64,000 nucleotides of DNA from Burkholderia stabilis (GCF_001742165.1 NZ_CP016443.1:124001-188000), one strand, 5' to 3'; shown: positions 27,801 to 36,809, counted from the first letter of the stretch. Made by a program: numbers and translations. The notes: a model not told the origin generated them from the letters alone.

Positions 27801-28823
27801 ATGACCGACCGACTCACGCCCGAACTCGCCTCGAAATTCGCGTCGCTCGCGCTCGCGCACCTGACCCGCGAATATCCGAACAAGCTCACGCATTCGCTCG
27901 AAGGCCCGCACGACGTGCAGGGGCCGCGCGCGCTGCATCCGATCTTCTACGGCAGCTACGACTGGCATTCGTGCGTGCACGGCTACTGGCTCGTGCTGCG
28001 CGTGCTCGAACGCTATCCGGCGCTGCCGGAGGCCGAACGTATCGTCGCGATCGTCGACGCGCACTTCACCGATGCGAACGTCGCCGGCGAGCGCGCGTAT
28101 CTCGCGCTGCCGCACAACAGCGGCTTCGAGCGGCCGTATGGCTGGGCGTGGCTGCTTGCGCTGTCGGCGCAGCTTGAGCGGCTCGCGCTGAAGGGCGCGC
28201 TGCCGCAGGCCGCGCGCTGGGCGAAGACGATGGCGCCGCTCACCGACCTGTTCGTGTCGCGCTTCGAGACCTTCCTGCCGAAGGCGACCTATCCGCTGCG
28301 CGTCGGCACGCACTTCAACACCGCGTTCGCACTGGCACTCACGCTCGACTTCGCGCGTGAGACGCAACGCGACGGGCTCGCGGCGCTGATCGTCGATACC
28401 GCGAAGCGCTGGCACCTGAACGACGTCGCGTGCCAGGCGTGGGAGCCGTCGGGCGACGAGTTCCTGTCGCCCGCGCTGATGGAAGCCGAGCTGATGCGGC
28501 GCGTGCTGCCGGCGGCCGAATTCGACGGCTGGTTCGCGCGCTTCCTGCCCGATCTCGCGCGCGGCGAGCCGGCGACGCTGTTCGAACCGGCGACGGTCAG
28601 CGATCGCAGCGACGGCAAGATCGCGCACCTCGACGGGCTGAACCTGAGTCGCGCGTGGTGCCAGCGCGCGCTCGCCGGCGCGCTGCCGGAAGGGGATGCA
28701 CGGCGCGCGAAGCTGCTCGACGCGGCCGAGCGACATCTTGCGAGCGCACTCGCGCACGTGGCCGGCGATTACATGGGCGAGCACTGGCTCGCGACGTTCG
28801 CGTTGCTCGCCGTGGAGGCGTAG
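27801..28823 (+). CDS. DUF2891-family protein
   Basis: 340 residues, cytosolic, third gene of the operon, 19 bp after DUF979. Conserved features: FYGSYDWHSCVHGYWLVLR (about residues 50-68), LPHNSGFERPYGWAWLLAL, and NDVACQAWEPSGDEFLSPALMEAELM. The repeated Trp/His-rich helical pairs suggest an alpha/alpha toroid, as in glycoside hydrolases and lanthionine-type enzymes, but no catalytic function is established for this family. The operon context implies that it acts on the compound carried by the DUF969/DUF979 pair. Confidence 0.85.
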   Translation: MTDRLTPELASKFASLALAHLTREYPNKLTHSLEGPHDVQGPRALHPIFYGSYDWHSCVHGYWLVLRVLERYPALPEAERIVAIVDAHFTDANVAGERAYLALPHNSGFERPYGWAWLLALSAQLERLALKGALPQAARWAKTMAPLTDLFVSRFETFLPKATYPLRVGTHFNTAFALALTLDFARETQRDGLAALIVDTAKRWHLNDVACQAWEPSGDEFLSPALMEAELMRRVLPAAEFDGWFARFLPDLARGEPATLFEPATVSDRSDGKIAHLDGLNLSRAWCQRALAGALPEGDARRAKLLDAAERHLASALAHVAGDYMGEHWLATFALLAVEA

Positions 28824-28951
28824 CCACGCAGAACGCCGCGCGAAACCCCATCGGCGGCAAGGTCATCCATGCGCGGCTATACTCGCCGCTCGGGCCGCTT
28901 CGCGCAGCATGTCTCGCGCGAAGCGGCCATCCGCCAGTTCGCCGCTTCGCC

Positions 28952-29275
28952 ATGGACAAGCTCATTTCCTACGTCGCCGCGATCCACGGGCTCGCCGGCC
29001 CGGTGTCGATCGTGTCGCATGCAACGTCGCACGACCGCTGGACCGACGACGACGTCGAGGTCACGCGCGACGAAACCGAATACCGCTTCGACAACGGCGC
29101 GATCGTGCGCCGCTCGGTCGAGCAGGATCGCGCGCCGTCCGATCTGCTGTGCGCCGAATGCTGGATCGACTACGACGTGATTCACCATCCCGATGCGCAG
29201 CCGATCACTCCGTCGCGGCTGACGTTCGACAACGCGTGCCGAGAAACTTTCTGGTTGCGTTATCACCTCGCGTGA
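28952..29275 (+). CDS. hypothetical protein, 107 residues
   Basis: ATG 28952 to the TGA that opens an 8-bp tandem repeat. Acidic, with TDDDVEVTRDETEYRFDNGAIVRR and a CAEC pair (about residues 67-70). No membrane helix. Begins 128 bp after the DUF2891 gene, same strand. Unknown family; probably native. Confidence 0.5.
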   Translation: MDKLISYVAAIHGLAGPVSIVSHATSHDRWTDDDVEVTRDETEYRFDNGAIVRRSVEQDRAPSDLLCAECWIDYDVIHHPDAQPITPSRLTFDNACRETFWLRYHLA

Positions 29276-29335
29276 GTGCGTGAGTGCGTGAGTGCGTGAG
29301 TGCGTGAGTGCATGAACGCATGAGCGTTCGAGCAT
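29272..29335 (+). repeat. 8-bp tandem repeat (GTGAGTGC)5 plus degenerate copies
   Basis: Five exact copies of GTGAGTGC from 29272 to 29311, followed by decayed units ATGAACGC, ATGAGCGT and TCGAGCAT. The first copy contains the stop codon of the upstream gene. The array lies between two convergent genes, ending 18 bp before the IclR stop codon. Confidence 0.85.
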
Positions 29336-29352
29336 TCGAGCGCCCGGCCGCG

Positions 29353-30177
29353 TCACCCCGGCGCCGCACCGTCCGCCGCATGCAGCAGCGGCGCCAGCCG
29401 TGTCGCCGCGTCGCGCATCTTCGCCACGTTCTCCAGCAGGTCGTTGAGCGTCGCGCGCGCGGTCGGCGCATGCACGGCGAGCGCCGCGAGCACGCGTCCG
29501 CTCGCCGCATCCTTCACCGGCACCGCGACGGCCACCATCCCGCGCACGAATTCCTCGTTGTCGATGCCGACGCCGCGCGCCGCGAGCCGGTCGAGTTCGG
29601 CCGCGAGCAACTGTGAATCGGTCAGCGTCCGGTAGGTCATCTTCTTCAGCGTGAGCCGCGCGAGCATCGCGTTGCGCTCCAGCGCGTTCATCTGCGACAG
29701 GAACAGCTTGCCGCTCGCCGTGCAATGCAGCGGCACGCGCATGCCGGGCCGCATTTCGAGCCGCAGCGGCTCGGTCGTCTCCACACGTTCGACGTACAGC
29801 ACCGTGTCGCCGTCGAGCGCGGTCAGGTTGCAGGTCTCGCCGAGCACGTCGACGAGCGCGCGCAGCACCGACCGGCAGCCGCGCGTAAACGAATTGTTCG
29901 ACAGCGCCGCCAGCGCGAACTGCGCGGCGCGCGGGCCGAGCGCGATGCCGCGGTCGTGGCCGCGCGAGTCGGGCATGTGGATCACGTAGCCGCGCGCTTC
30001 CAGCGATTCGATCAGCCGCAGCAGCGTCGCCTTCGGGATGTGCAGCCGCGCGGCGAGTTGCGACAGCGTGTACGGCTGCCCGGCCGACGCGAGCGCTTCG
30101 AGTACGGCGAGTGCGCGCAGTACGCGCGCGTCGTCGGCGGGCGCGCCGTCGGGCGGCGCGGAGGCGGGTTCGCGCAT
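29353..30177 (-). CDS. iseR: IclR-family regulator, IseR-like
   Basis: 274 residues from ATG 30177 (GGAGGAGACAC upstream). Winged HTH at about 18-80 (ALASAGQPYTLSQLAARLHIPKATLLRLIESLEARGYV), then the IclR effector domain with VLGETCNLTAL and the conserved ASGKLFLSQM and GIDNEEFVRGMVAVAVPV segments. Divergent from the IseJ-like dehydrogenase, the same arrangement reported for isethionate use in Cupriavidus necator (IclR regulator iseR with iseU and iseJ). Probably controls isethionate genes. Confidence 0.82.
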   Translation of the reverse strand: MREPASAPPDGAPADDARVLRALAVLEALASAGQPYTLSQLAARLHIPKATLLRLIESLEARGYVIHMPDSRGHDRGIALGPRAAQFALAALSNNSFTRGCRSVLRALVDVLGETCNLTALDGDTVLYVERVETTEPLRLEMRPGMRVPLHCTASGKLFLSQMNALERNAMLARLTLKKMTYRTLTDSQLLAAELDRLAARGVGIDNEEFVRGMVAVAVPVKDAASGRVLAALAVHAPTARATLNDLLENVAKMRDAATRLAPLLHAADGAAPG

Positions 30178-30228
30178 GTGTCTCCTCCGTCGGGATCGGC
30201 GTGCGTCCCGGGATGGTGTGCGATAGAA

Positions 30229-30247
30229 ATGAAACGAATTGAACGGT
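30229..30247. promoter_or_regulatory. candidate IclR operator, iseR/iseJ intergenic
   Basis: ATGAAACGAATTGAACGGT: its left ten bases after the A (TGAAACGAAT) are identical to one arm of the palindrome upstream of xsc (49268-49286 read on the minus strand). Located 52 bp before iseR and 112 bp before iseJ. Confidence 0.45.
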
Positions 30248-30268
30248 TTTTGTACCACATTCGCGGCG

Positions 30269-30320
30269 TGGACAATAAATCGGCTTGTATGCGTTCCGTG
30301 TGCTCAATAAATTTGGACAA
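30269..30320 (+). promoter_or_regulatory. direct repeats TGGACAA and CAATAAAT before iseJ
   Basis: TGGACAA at 30269-30275 and 30314-30320 (45 bp apart), and CAATAAAT at 30273-30280 and 30305-30312. TauR of Rhodobacter is reported to bind direct repeats with a CTGGAC core, so these could be MocR/TauR half-sites or a second IclR site. Confidence 0.35.
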
Positions 30321-30358
30321 AACATACCGGATTTTTCATATCCGAACGGAGACACGGA

Positions 30359-32014
30359 ATGACACGCACCTTCGACTACGTCGTGGTCGGCGCGGGATCG
30401 GCCGGTTGCGTCCTCGCCAACCGGTTGTCCGACGGCGGCCGCCATACGGTGTGCCTGCTGGAAGCCGGCCCCGCCGACAAATACATGTGGATCCACGTGC
30501 CGATCGGTTACGGCAAGACGATGTTCCACCCCGTGTACAACTGGGGCTTCCATACCGATCCCGATCCGAACATGCACAACCGCCGCCTGTACTGGCCGCG
30601 CGGTCGCACGCTCGGCGGCTGCAGCTCGATCAACGGGCTGATCTACGTGCGCGGGCAGCAGCAGGATTACGACCACTGGGCCGCACTCGGCAATCGCGGC
30701 TGGAGCTGGCGCGAGTGTCTGCCGTATTTCCGGCGGCTGGAACACAACACGCTCGGCGAAGGGCCGACGCGCGGCACCGGTGGCCCGCTGTGGGCGTCGG
30801 CGATCCGGCAGCGGCACGAGCTCGTCGATGCGTTCGTCGCCGCGTCGAACCGGCTCGGCGTGCGCACCGTCGACGATTTCAATACCGGCGACCAGGAAGG
30901 CGTCGGTTACTACCAGCTCACGACGCGCAACGGGCTGCGCTGCTCGACGGCGGTTGCGTACCTGAAGCCCGCGCGCGGGCGGCCGAACCTGCACGTCGAA
31001 ACCGATGCGCAGGCGCTGAAGGTGCTGTTCGACGGCGCGCAGGCAAGCGGCGTGCGTTACGTGCAGCACGGCCAGGTTCGCGAGGTGCGCGCGTTGCGCG
31101 AGGTGATCCTCGCGGCCGGCGCGCTGCAGTCGCCGCAACTGCTGCAGGTGTCGGGCGTCGGGCCGGCCGCGCTGCTGAACCGGCACGGGATTCCGGTCGT
31201 CGCCGATCGCGCGGGTGTTGGCGAGAACCTGCAGGATCACCTGCAGGTGCGCCTGATCTACGAGGTGACGAAGCCGATCACGACCAACGACGAACTGCAT
31301 TCGTGGATCGGCCGCGCGAAGATGGGCCTGCAATGGGCGCTGTTCCGCGGCGGCCCGCTCGCGATCGGCATCAACCAGGGCGGGATGTTCTGCCGCGCGC
31401 TGCCCGACGAATCGGCGACGCCCGACATCCAGTTCCATTTCTCGACGCTGTCGGCTGATTCGGCGGGCGGCAGCGTGCATCCGTTTCCCGGCTGCACATA
31501 TTCGATCTGCCAGTTGCGGCCCGAATCGCGCGGCGCCGTGCGAATCCGCACCGACGATGCGCGCGACGCGCCGTCGATCCAGCCGAACTATCTGGACACC
31601 GAGCGCGACCGCCGCACGACGGTGGCCGGCGTGCGCTTCGCGCGCCGCGTCGCGGCGGCCGAGCCGATGGCGCCGCTGATGAAGCGCGAGGTGCGGCCCG
31701 GCGCGGATGCGCAGACGGACGACGAACTGCTCGAGTTTTGCCGCGAATACGGTCAGACGATTTTCCATCCGTCCGGCACCGCGAAAATGGGCGTCGCGAG
31801 CGATCCGCTCGCGGTCGTCGACGAGCGGCTGCGCGTGTACGGCACGCGCGGGCTGCGGGTGGTCGACTGTTCGATCATGCCGACCCTCGTATCGGGCAAT
31901 ACCAACGTGCCGATCGTGATGGTCGCCGAGAAGGCGTCCGACATGATCCTCGAGGACGCGCGCGAGGCCGATCGCGGCCGCAGCGTCGCACCGGCCGCCG
32001 AAGCCGTCGCGTAG
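30359..32014 (+). CDS. iseJ: GMC oxidoreductase, probable isethionate dehydrogenase
   Basis: 551 residues. FAD-binding GAGSAG (residues 11-16), GMC signatures GRTLGGCSSINGLIYVRG and GALQSPQLLQVSGVG, and the active-site FHPSGTAKMG His are all present. In C. necator IseJ, a choline-dehydrogenase-like GMC flavoprotein, oxidises isethionate to sulfoacetaldehyde, passing electrons to the respiratory chain. Here the gene lies between an IclR gene and an MHS transporter, and xsc, pta and soeABC are 5-17 kb away, which supports the same role. Choline or another alcohol is the alternative. Confidence 0.75.
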   Translation: MTRTFDYVVVGAGSAGCVLANRLSDGGRHTVCLLEAGPADKYMWIHVPIGYGKTMFHPVYNWGFHTDPDPNMHNRRLYWPRGRTLGGCSSINGLIYVRGQQQDYDHWAALGNRGWSWRECLPYFRRLEHNTLGEGPTRGTGGPLWASAIRQRHELVDAFVAASNRLGVRTVDDFNTGDQEGVGYYQLTTRNGLRCSTAVAYLKPARGRPNLHVETDAQALKVLFDGAQASGVRYVQHGQVREVRALREVILAAGALQSPQLLQVSGVGPAALLNRHGIPVVADRAGVGENLQDHLQVRLIYEVTKPITTNDELHSWIGRAKMGLQWALFRGGPLAIGINQGGMFCRALPDESATPDIQFHFSTLSADSAGGSVHPFPGCTYSICQLRPESRGAVRIRTDDARDAPSIQPNYLDTERDRRTTVAGVRFARRVAAAEPMAPLMKREVRPGADAQTDDELLEFCREYGQTIFHPSGTAKMGVASDPLAVVDERLRVYGTRGLRVVDCSIMPTLVSGNTNVPIVMVAEKASDMILEDAREADRGRSVAPAAEAVA

Positions 32015-32134
32015 CGCGGCGCGCCCGCGCGGCCCGTGCTCCTGCGCCCGGACGGCCGCCGCGCGCTCACCGGATGCCCCCGCCGGCACGGCGTCGGGGC
32101 AGGTTGCGGCGCATCCTTACCTGGAGAAGCTCGC

Positions 32135-33439
32135 ATGGCAATCGATTCCCGGGTCGTCCGACGCGTGGCCGCGGCCAGCGTGATCGGCGCGACCGTCGAG
32201 TGGTACGACTTTTTCCTGTACGGCGTGGTCGCCGGCATCGTGTTCGACAAGCAGTACTTTCCGGCCGGCGACGCGTTCGTGTCGACCATGCTCGCGTATG
32301 CGACGTTCGCGGTCGGCTTCATCACGCGACCGCTCGGCGGCCTGCTGTTCGGGCATCTCGGCGACCGCGTCGGGCGCAAGTCCGCGCTGATCCTGACGAT
32401 GCTGATCATGGGCGTGTCGACGGCCGGCGTCGCGTTCCTGCCGACCTACGCGCAGATCGGCATGTGGGCGCCCGTGCTGCTGCTGACGCTGCGCGTGCTG
32501 CAAGGCATCGGCCTCGGCGGCGAGTGGGGCGGCGCGGTGCTGATGGCGTACGAATACGCGCCGCCGCACCGGCGCGGGCTGTATGCGAGCCTGCCGCAGA
32601 TCGGCCTCGCGATCGGGCTGTGCCTCGCAGCCGGCGTCGTCGCGGCGCTGTCGCGCGCGCTGCCCGATGCCGCGTTTCTCGCGTGGGGCTGGCGCGTCGC
32701 GTTCGCGGCGTCGCTGCTGCTCGTCGCGGTCGGCTTCTACATCCGCACGCGGGTGGCCGACACGCCCGAGTTCGTCGCGCTCAAGCGCCAGCGGCGCGAT
32801 ACGAAGCTGCCGGTCGTCGAGCTGCTCGGCAACTATCGGCAAGCGATCCTGCTCGGGATGGGTGCGCGCTATATCGACGGCGTGTTCTTCAACGTGTTCG
32901 CGGTGTTCTCGATCGGCTACATGACGCGCAACCTGTCGATCTCGCGCGGCGATGCGCTGCTCGGCGTGATGAGCGCGGCGGTCGTGATGTGCGTGTTCAT
33001 CCCCGTGTTCGGCAGCCTGTCGGACCGGCTCGGCCGCGCGCGCGTGTATCGGTGGGGCGCGACGCTGTGCGGGCTGTCGGTGCTGCCCGCGTTCTGGCTG
33101 CTGCAGACGCAGTCGTCGAACCTGCTCGCGGTGTGGCTCGCGCTGGTGATCCCGTTCGGGATCTTCTACGCGATGGCGTACGGGCCGGAGGCCGCGCTGT
33201 TCGCGGAGCTGTTCGACGCGAACGTGCGCTACACGGGCATCTCGTTCGTCTACCAGGTGTCCGGCATTTTCGCGAGCGGCCTCACGCCGATCGTCGCGAC
33301 CGCGCTGTTGCGCGTGAACGGTGGTGAGCCGTGGCTCGTCACGGTGTACGTGATGCTGTCCGCACTGCTGTCGGTCGTGTCCGCGCGGGCGATCGAGAAA
33401 CGCGGCAGCCTGACGGGCGTCGCGGCGCGCGCGATGTGA
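32135..33439 (+). CDS. iseU: MHS-family transporter, probable isethionate uptake
   Basis: 434 residues from ATG 32135 (CTGGAGAAG upstream). MHS signature [17 protein letters not shown] in helix 1, GHLGDRVGRKSAL loop and [10 protein letters not shown] helix 4, 12 helices. Transcribed with the IseJ-like dehydrogenase, 120 bp between them. In C. necator the isethionate importer IseU is an MFS protein encoded next to iseJ. Likely sulfonate:H+ symport at the inner membrane. Confidence 0.75.
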   Translation: MAIDSRVVRRVAAASVIGATVEWYDFFLYGVVAGIVFDKQYFPAGDAFVSTMLAYATFAVGFITRPLGGLLFGHLGDRVGRKSALILTMLIMGVSTAGVAFLPTYAQIGMWAPVLLLTLRVLQGIGLGGEWGGAVLMAYEYAPPHRRGLYASLPQIGLAIGLCLAAGVVAALSRALPDAAFLAWGWRVAFAASLLLVAVGFYIRTRVADTPEFVALKRQRRDTKLPVVELLGNYRQAILLGMGARYIDGVFFNVFAVFSIGYMTRNLSISRGDALLGVMSAAVVMCVFIPVFGSLSDRLGRARVYRWGATLCGLSVLPAFWLLQTQSSNLLAVWLALVIPFGIFYAMAYGPEAALFAELFDANVRYTGISFVYQVSGIFASGLTPIVATALLRVNGGEPWLVTVYVMLSALLSVVSARAIEKRGSLTGVAARAM

Positions 33440-33543
33440 CGCCGCAGTGCGCGGGCGGGGCGGTGCGCGGGGCCGCATCGGCGCGGCGCCCGCCGGCGGC
33501 TTCGCCCGCGCGCCGCTGCCCGCCGTGTGCCGGCTCGCGCGCT

Positions 33544-33564
33544 GGTCCAAGCGAATCCGGTCCA
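33544..33564 (+). promoter_or_regulatory. candidate TauR operator: two GGTCCA repeats
   Basis: GGTCCA at 33544-33549 and 33559-33564, exactly 15 bp apart in the same orientation (TGGACC on the minus strand). Upstream of the tauY-like gene. MocR regulators bind paired direct repeats, and a (C)TGGAC core is reported for TauR. TACACT at 33594-33599 could be the -10. Confidence 0.45.
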
Positions 33565-33670
33565 CTGGCCCTACCTGCGAAAAATCGGCCTGCCTACACT
33601 TTCCTCGACAGATCGCCGCATTGAAGCATCTGCACACGATCGACCCGAAGAGAACGATCAGGAGACAGGC

Positions 33671-33790
33671 ATGACCTACAGGCAGTCGGCAACATTCGCC
33701 CGCGCGGCGGACACGCGCCCCGCATCAGTCAGTCGAATCGCCTCGCGCGCCCGTTGCGGCGCGGCAGGCACGCTTGCGTCGGAGGGCTGA
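33671..33790 (+). CDS. possible 39-residue leader or small protein before tauY
   Basis: ATG 33671 has an excellent AGGAGACAGGC site. It encodes MTYRQSATFARAADTR and further Arg/Ala-rich residues, ending in TGA two bases before the tauY-like ATG (TGACCATG). Composition is not clearly protein-like, so it could be a translated leader that couples translation to tauY, or a remnant of a longer gene. Confidence 0.35.
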   Translation: MTYRQSATFARAADTRPASVSRIASRARCGAAGTLASEG

Positions 33791-33792
33791 CC

Positions 33793-35208
33793 ATGTCGAC
33801 CTCCTCCATCGAACGCGCCGCGGGCGGGTTCGCCAACGGCCGGCCGAACGATACGCGTTACGACCCGACCTACGATCCGCTCGTATCGCCGGGCCCCGGG
33901 TGCGGCAGGCAGTACGCGCCGACCTACTGGGTCGCGACGGCCGGCAGCCCGCCGCCCGACGACGGCCCCGTCACGCGTGATCTCGATGTCGACGTCGCGA
34001 TCATCGGCGCCGGCTACACGGGCCTCGCGACCGCGCTGTGCCTGGCGCGCGATCACGGCATCAAGGCCGTCGTGCTCGAAGCCAACCGCACGAGCTGGGG
34101 CTGCAGTAGCCGCAACGGCGGGCAGGGGCAGAACGCGTCGGGCCGGCTGTCGCGCTCGCAGTGGATCGAGCGCTGGGGCAAGGACGTCGCGCTGAAAATG
34201 CACGACGAGATCCTCGAAGGCTTCGAGCACTTCAAGTCGCTCGTGTCGGAAATCGACTGCGATCCGCAGCCGGGCGGCCATTTCCTGATCGCGCATCGCC
34301 CGCGCATCATGGCGAAGCTCGCGGCCGAGGCGAAGGTGTGGAAGGACGTGTTCGGCTATCCGTCCGAGCTGCTGAGCGCGGAGACGTTCCGCCGCGAATT
34401 CATCAACGACCACGAGGCGGCCGGCGCGCTGCACGAGCCGGAAGGCATCGGCATCCACGCGCTGAAGCTCGCGTTCGGCTACCTGCGGCTCGCGCGCGAA
34501 GCCGGCGCGAAGGTGCATACGAGCAGCCCCGTGCTCGGCTTCGAGACGATCGACGGCGTGCACCACCTGCGCACGCCGGGCGGCGTCGTGCGTGCGCGCG
34601 CGGTCGGCATCGCGACCGGCGCGTACACTGCACAGACGCTGCACCCGTCGCTGCGCAGCAAGGTGATGCCGATCCTGTCGAATTCGATGGTCACGCGCCC
34701 GCTGACGGACGCCGAGATCGACGCGTGCAATTTCCGCACGACGCAGGTGCTGACCGATACGCGCACGCTGCGCTTCTACTATCGTTTCCTGCCGGACCGC
34801 CGCCTGCAGATCGGCAGCCGCAGCGCGATCACCGGCGACGATGCGCCGAACCCGCGCCACCTCGACCTGCTGAAGGAAGGGATGGCCCGCAAGTTTCCCG
34901 CGCTGCGCGGCGTGGAGATCGATTATTCGTGGTGGGGCTGGGTCGACGTGAGCCACGACATGATGCCGCGCGTGTGCCAGCCCGATCCGCGGCAGTCGGT
35001 GTATTACGCGCTCGGGTACGGCGGCAACGGCGTGTCGTATTCGCAGCAGGCCGGCCGCCGGCTCGCCGAGCAGATCGCCGGGAAGGGTGCGCGCCAGACA
35101 TTGCCGATCTTCACATCGCCGCTGCCCGGCCACCCGTTCGCGCCGTTCCGGCGCATCGGGCAGCGAATGCTCTACGTGTCGTACTTCAGGAACGACGAAA
35201 AGCCCTGA
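33793..35208 (+). CDS. tauY: FAD-dependent (DAO-type) oxidoreductase, probable taurine dehydrogenase large subunit
   Basis: 471 residues from ATG 33793. Dinucleotide motif VAIIGAGYTGLATALCLA near residue 78, the RNGGQGQNASGRL stretch of DadA/GabB-like oxidases, and a C-terminal YGGNGVSYSQQAGRRLAEQI FAD segment. Members include glycine, gamma-glutamylputrescine and taurine dehydrogenases. Placement between isethionate genes, an amino-acid permease and soeABC, together with xsc and a MocR-type tauR nearby, favours oxidative deamination of taurine to sulfoacetaldehyde. No taurine:pyruvate aminotransferase is in the window. Oxidation of another amine cannot be ruled out. Confidence 0.62.
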   Translation: MSTSSIERAAGGFANGRPNDTRYDPTYDPLVSPGPGCGRQYAPTYWVATAGSPPPDDGPVTRDLDVDVAIIGAGYTGLATALCLARDHGIKAVVLEANRTSWGCSSRNGGQGQNASGRLSRSQWIERWGKDVALKMHDEILEGFEHFKSLVSEIDCDPQPGGHFLIAHRPRIMAKLAAEAKVWKDVFGYPSELLSAETFRREFINDHEAAGALHEPEGIGIHALKLAFGYLRLAREAGAKVHTSSPVLGFETIDGVHHLRTPGGVVRARAVGIATGAYTAQTLHPSLRSKVMPILSNSMVTRPLTDAEIDACNFRTTQVLTDTRTLRFYYRFLPDRRLQIGSRSAITGDDAPNPRHLDLLKEGMARKFPALRGVEIDYSWWGWVDVSHDMMPRVCQPDPRQSVYYALGYGGNGVSYSQQAGRRLAEQIAGKGARQTLPIFTSPLPGHPFAPFRRIGQRMLYVSYFRNDEKP

Positions 35209-35223
35209 GCGCGGCGCGCACCA

Positions 35224-35248
35224 CCCGGCGCAATGCGCTCGCGCCGGG
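35224..35248 (+). terminator. hairpin after the tauY-like gene
   Basis: Perfect 8-bp repeat CCCGGCGC / GCGCCGGG with a 9-nt loop, 15 bp past the stop. No T-run; may attenuate read-through into the permease gene. Confidence 0.35.
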
Positions 35249-35385
35249 CAATCCAACACAAGAAAAGCAACAGAAATCCGTGCGGCCGGGGCTGCAGGCG
35301 CCCCTGTACGCGCCGTCGCCGGCGGTGCCCGCGTTCGCCCTTGCGGTGAAGCGGGCAGCGCCGGACAACTGGATATGGAGAAGAC

Positions 35386-36809
35386 ATGCAACCCTCGATG
35401 AACCAGAGTGACCTGAAATGCGGGCTCAAGCAGCGCCACATGACGATGATCGCGCTTGGCGGCGTGATCGGTGCCGGGCTGTTCGTCGGCAGCGGCGTGG
35501 TGATTCAGCAGACCGGGCCGGCCGCGATCCTGTCGTTCCTGATTACGGGCGGGCTGGTCGTGCTCGTGATGCGGATGCTCGGCGAAATGGCGTGCGCGAT
35601 GCCGGCCGTCGGTTCGTTCTACGAATACGCGCGGCTCGCGTTCGGCAACTGGCGCGGGCCCGGCAAGATGGCGGGCTTTCTCACCGGCTGGATGTACTGG
35701 TATTTCTGGGTGATCGTCGTCGCGCTCGAAGCGGTGGCGGGCGCGAAGCTGATCCAGTTCTGGCTGCCCGACACGCCCGCGTGGATCATCAGCCTCGCGC
35801 TGCTGGTCGTGCTGACGCTCACGAACCTGATCTCGGTCGGCAGCTACGGCGAGTTCGAATTCTGGTTCTCGTCGATCAAGGTCGGCGCGATCATCGTGTT
35901 CCTGTTCCTCGGGGCCTCTACGTGCTCGGCCTGTGGCCCGCATCGATGCACACGACGTCCGTGCTGCCGACGCTGCTCGGCCACGGCGGCTTCATGCCGC
36001 TCGGCATCGGGCCGGTGATGAGCGGGGCGGTCGCGGCCACCGGGTTCTACTTCGGCGCCGAGATCGTCACGATCGCGGCGGCCGAAGCGAAGGAGCCGGC
36101 CAAGGCCGTTGCGAAGGCAACCAATTCGGTGATCACCCGCGTGCTGGTGTTCTACGTCGGCTCGGTCGCGCTCGTCGTCGCGCTGGTGCCGTGGAATTCC
36201 GCGCAGATGGCCACGCCTTACGTGAGCGCGCTGGAAGTGATGGGCCTGCCGGCCGCCGCCAACGTGATGAACGCGATCGTGCTGACGGCCGTGCTGTCCG
36301 CGCTCAACTCGGGCCTCTACGCGGCATCGCGGATGCTGTTCGCACTGACCCGCCACGGCGACGCGCCGGCCGCGCTCGCCAAGGTCAACAAGCGCGGCGT
36401 GCCGGTGCGCGCGATCCTGCTCGGCACGGTGTTCGGCTACGTGTCGGTCGTGATGTCGTACGTGTCGCCTGACACCGTGTTCGCGTTCCTGGTCAATTCG
36501 TACGGCACCGTCGCGCTGTTCGTGTACGTGCTGATCGCGTTCTCGCAACTGCGCCTGCGCAAGCGTCTCGACCCGGTGGCGACCAGCAAGCTGCGCGTGA
36601 AGATGTGGGCGTATCCGTACCTCACCTGGGTCGCGATCGTCGGCATGATCGGGATTCTCGTCGCGATGGCGTTCATTCCGGACCAGCGCAAGCCGCTCTG
36701 GCTCGGCGTCGCGAGCCTCGGCGTGCTGGTCGTCGCGTACGGGCTGACGCGCCGCAGCCGCCGCGAGCATCTCGACGAAAGCGAGCTGCTGGCGTATCCG
36801 CCGCGGTAA
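35386..36809 (+). pseudogene. amino-acid permease (APC, GabP-like) interrupted by a one-base frameshift
   Basis: The first 178 codons (from ATG 35386) encode helices 1-5 of a GabP/AnsP-type permease (RHMTMIALGGVIGAGLFVGSG), ending in VFLFLG. From there the frame turns to nonsense and stops at 36018. The rest of the permease (LYVLGLWPASM... to LLAYPPR) continues in the -1 frame to 36809. The break maps to the GGGG run at 35911-35914: one extra base there would restore LGGLYVLGLWP and a 474-residue protein. Likely role when intact: uptake of an amino acid or taurine. The contracted G-run could be a sequencing error or a phase-variable site. Confidence 0.85.

Noticed and set aside
29272..29335. 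Tandem repeats as a CRISPR array
   Set aside because: Units are 8 bp, contiguous and without spacers.
28877..32089. Very long open frames antisense to iseJ and similar long antisense frames elsewhere (for example 36904-40182, 32117-33637)
   Set aside because: Arg/Ala/His-rich shadows of high-GC genes without any motif; the sense-strand genes have clear domains and ribosome sites.
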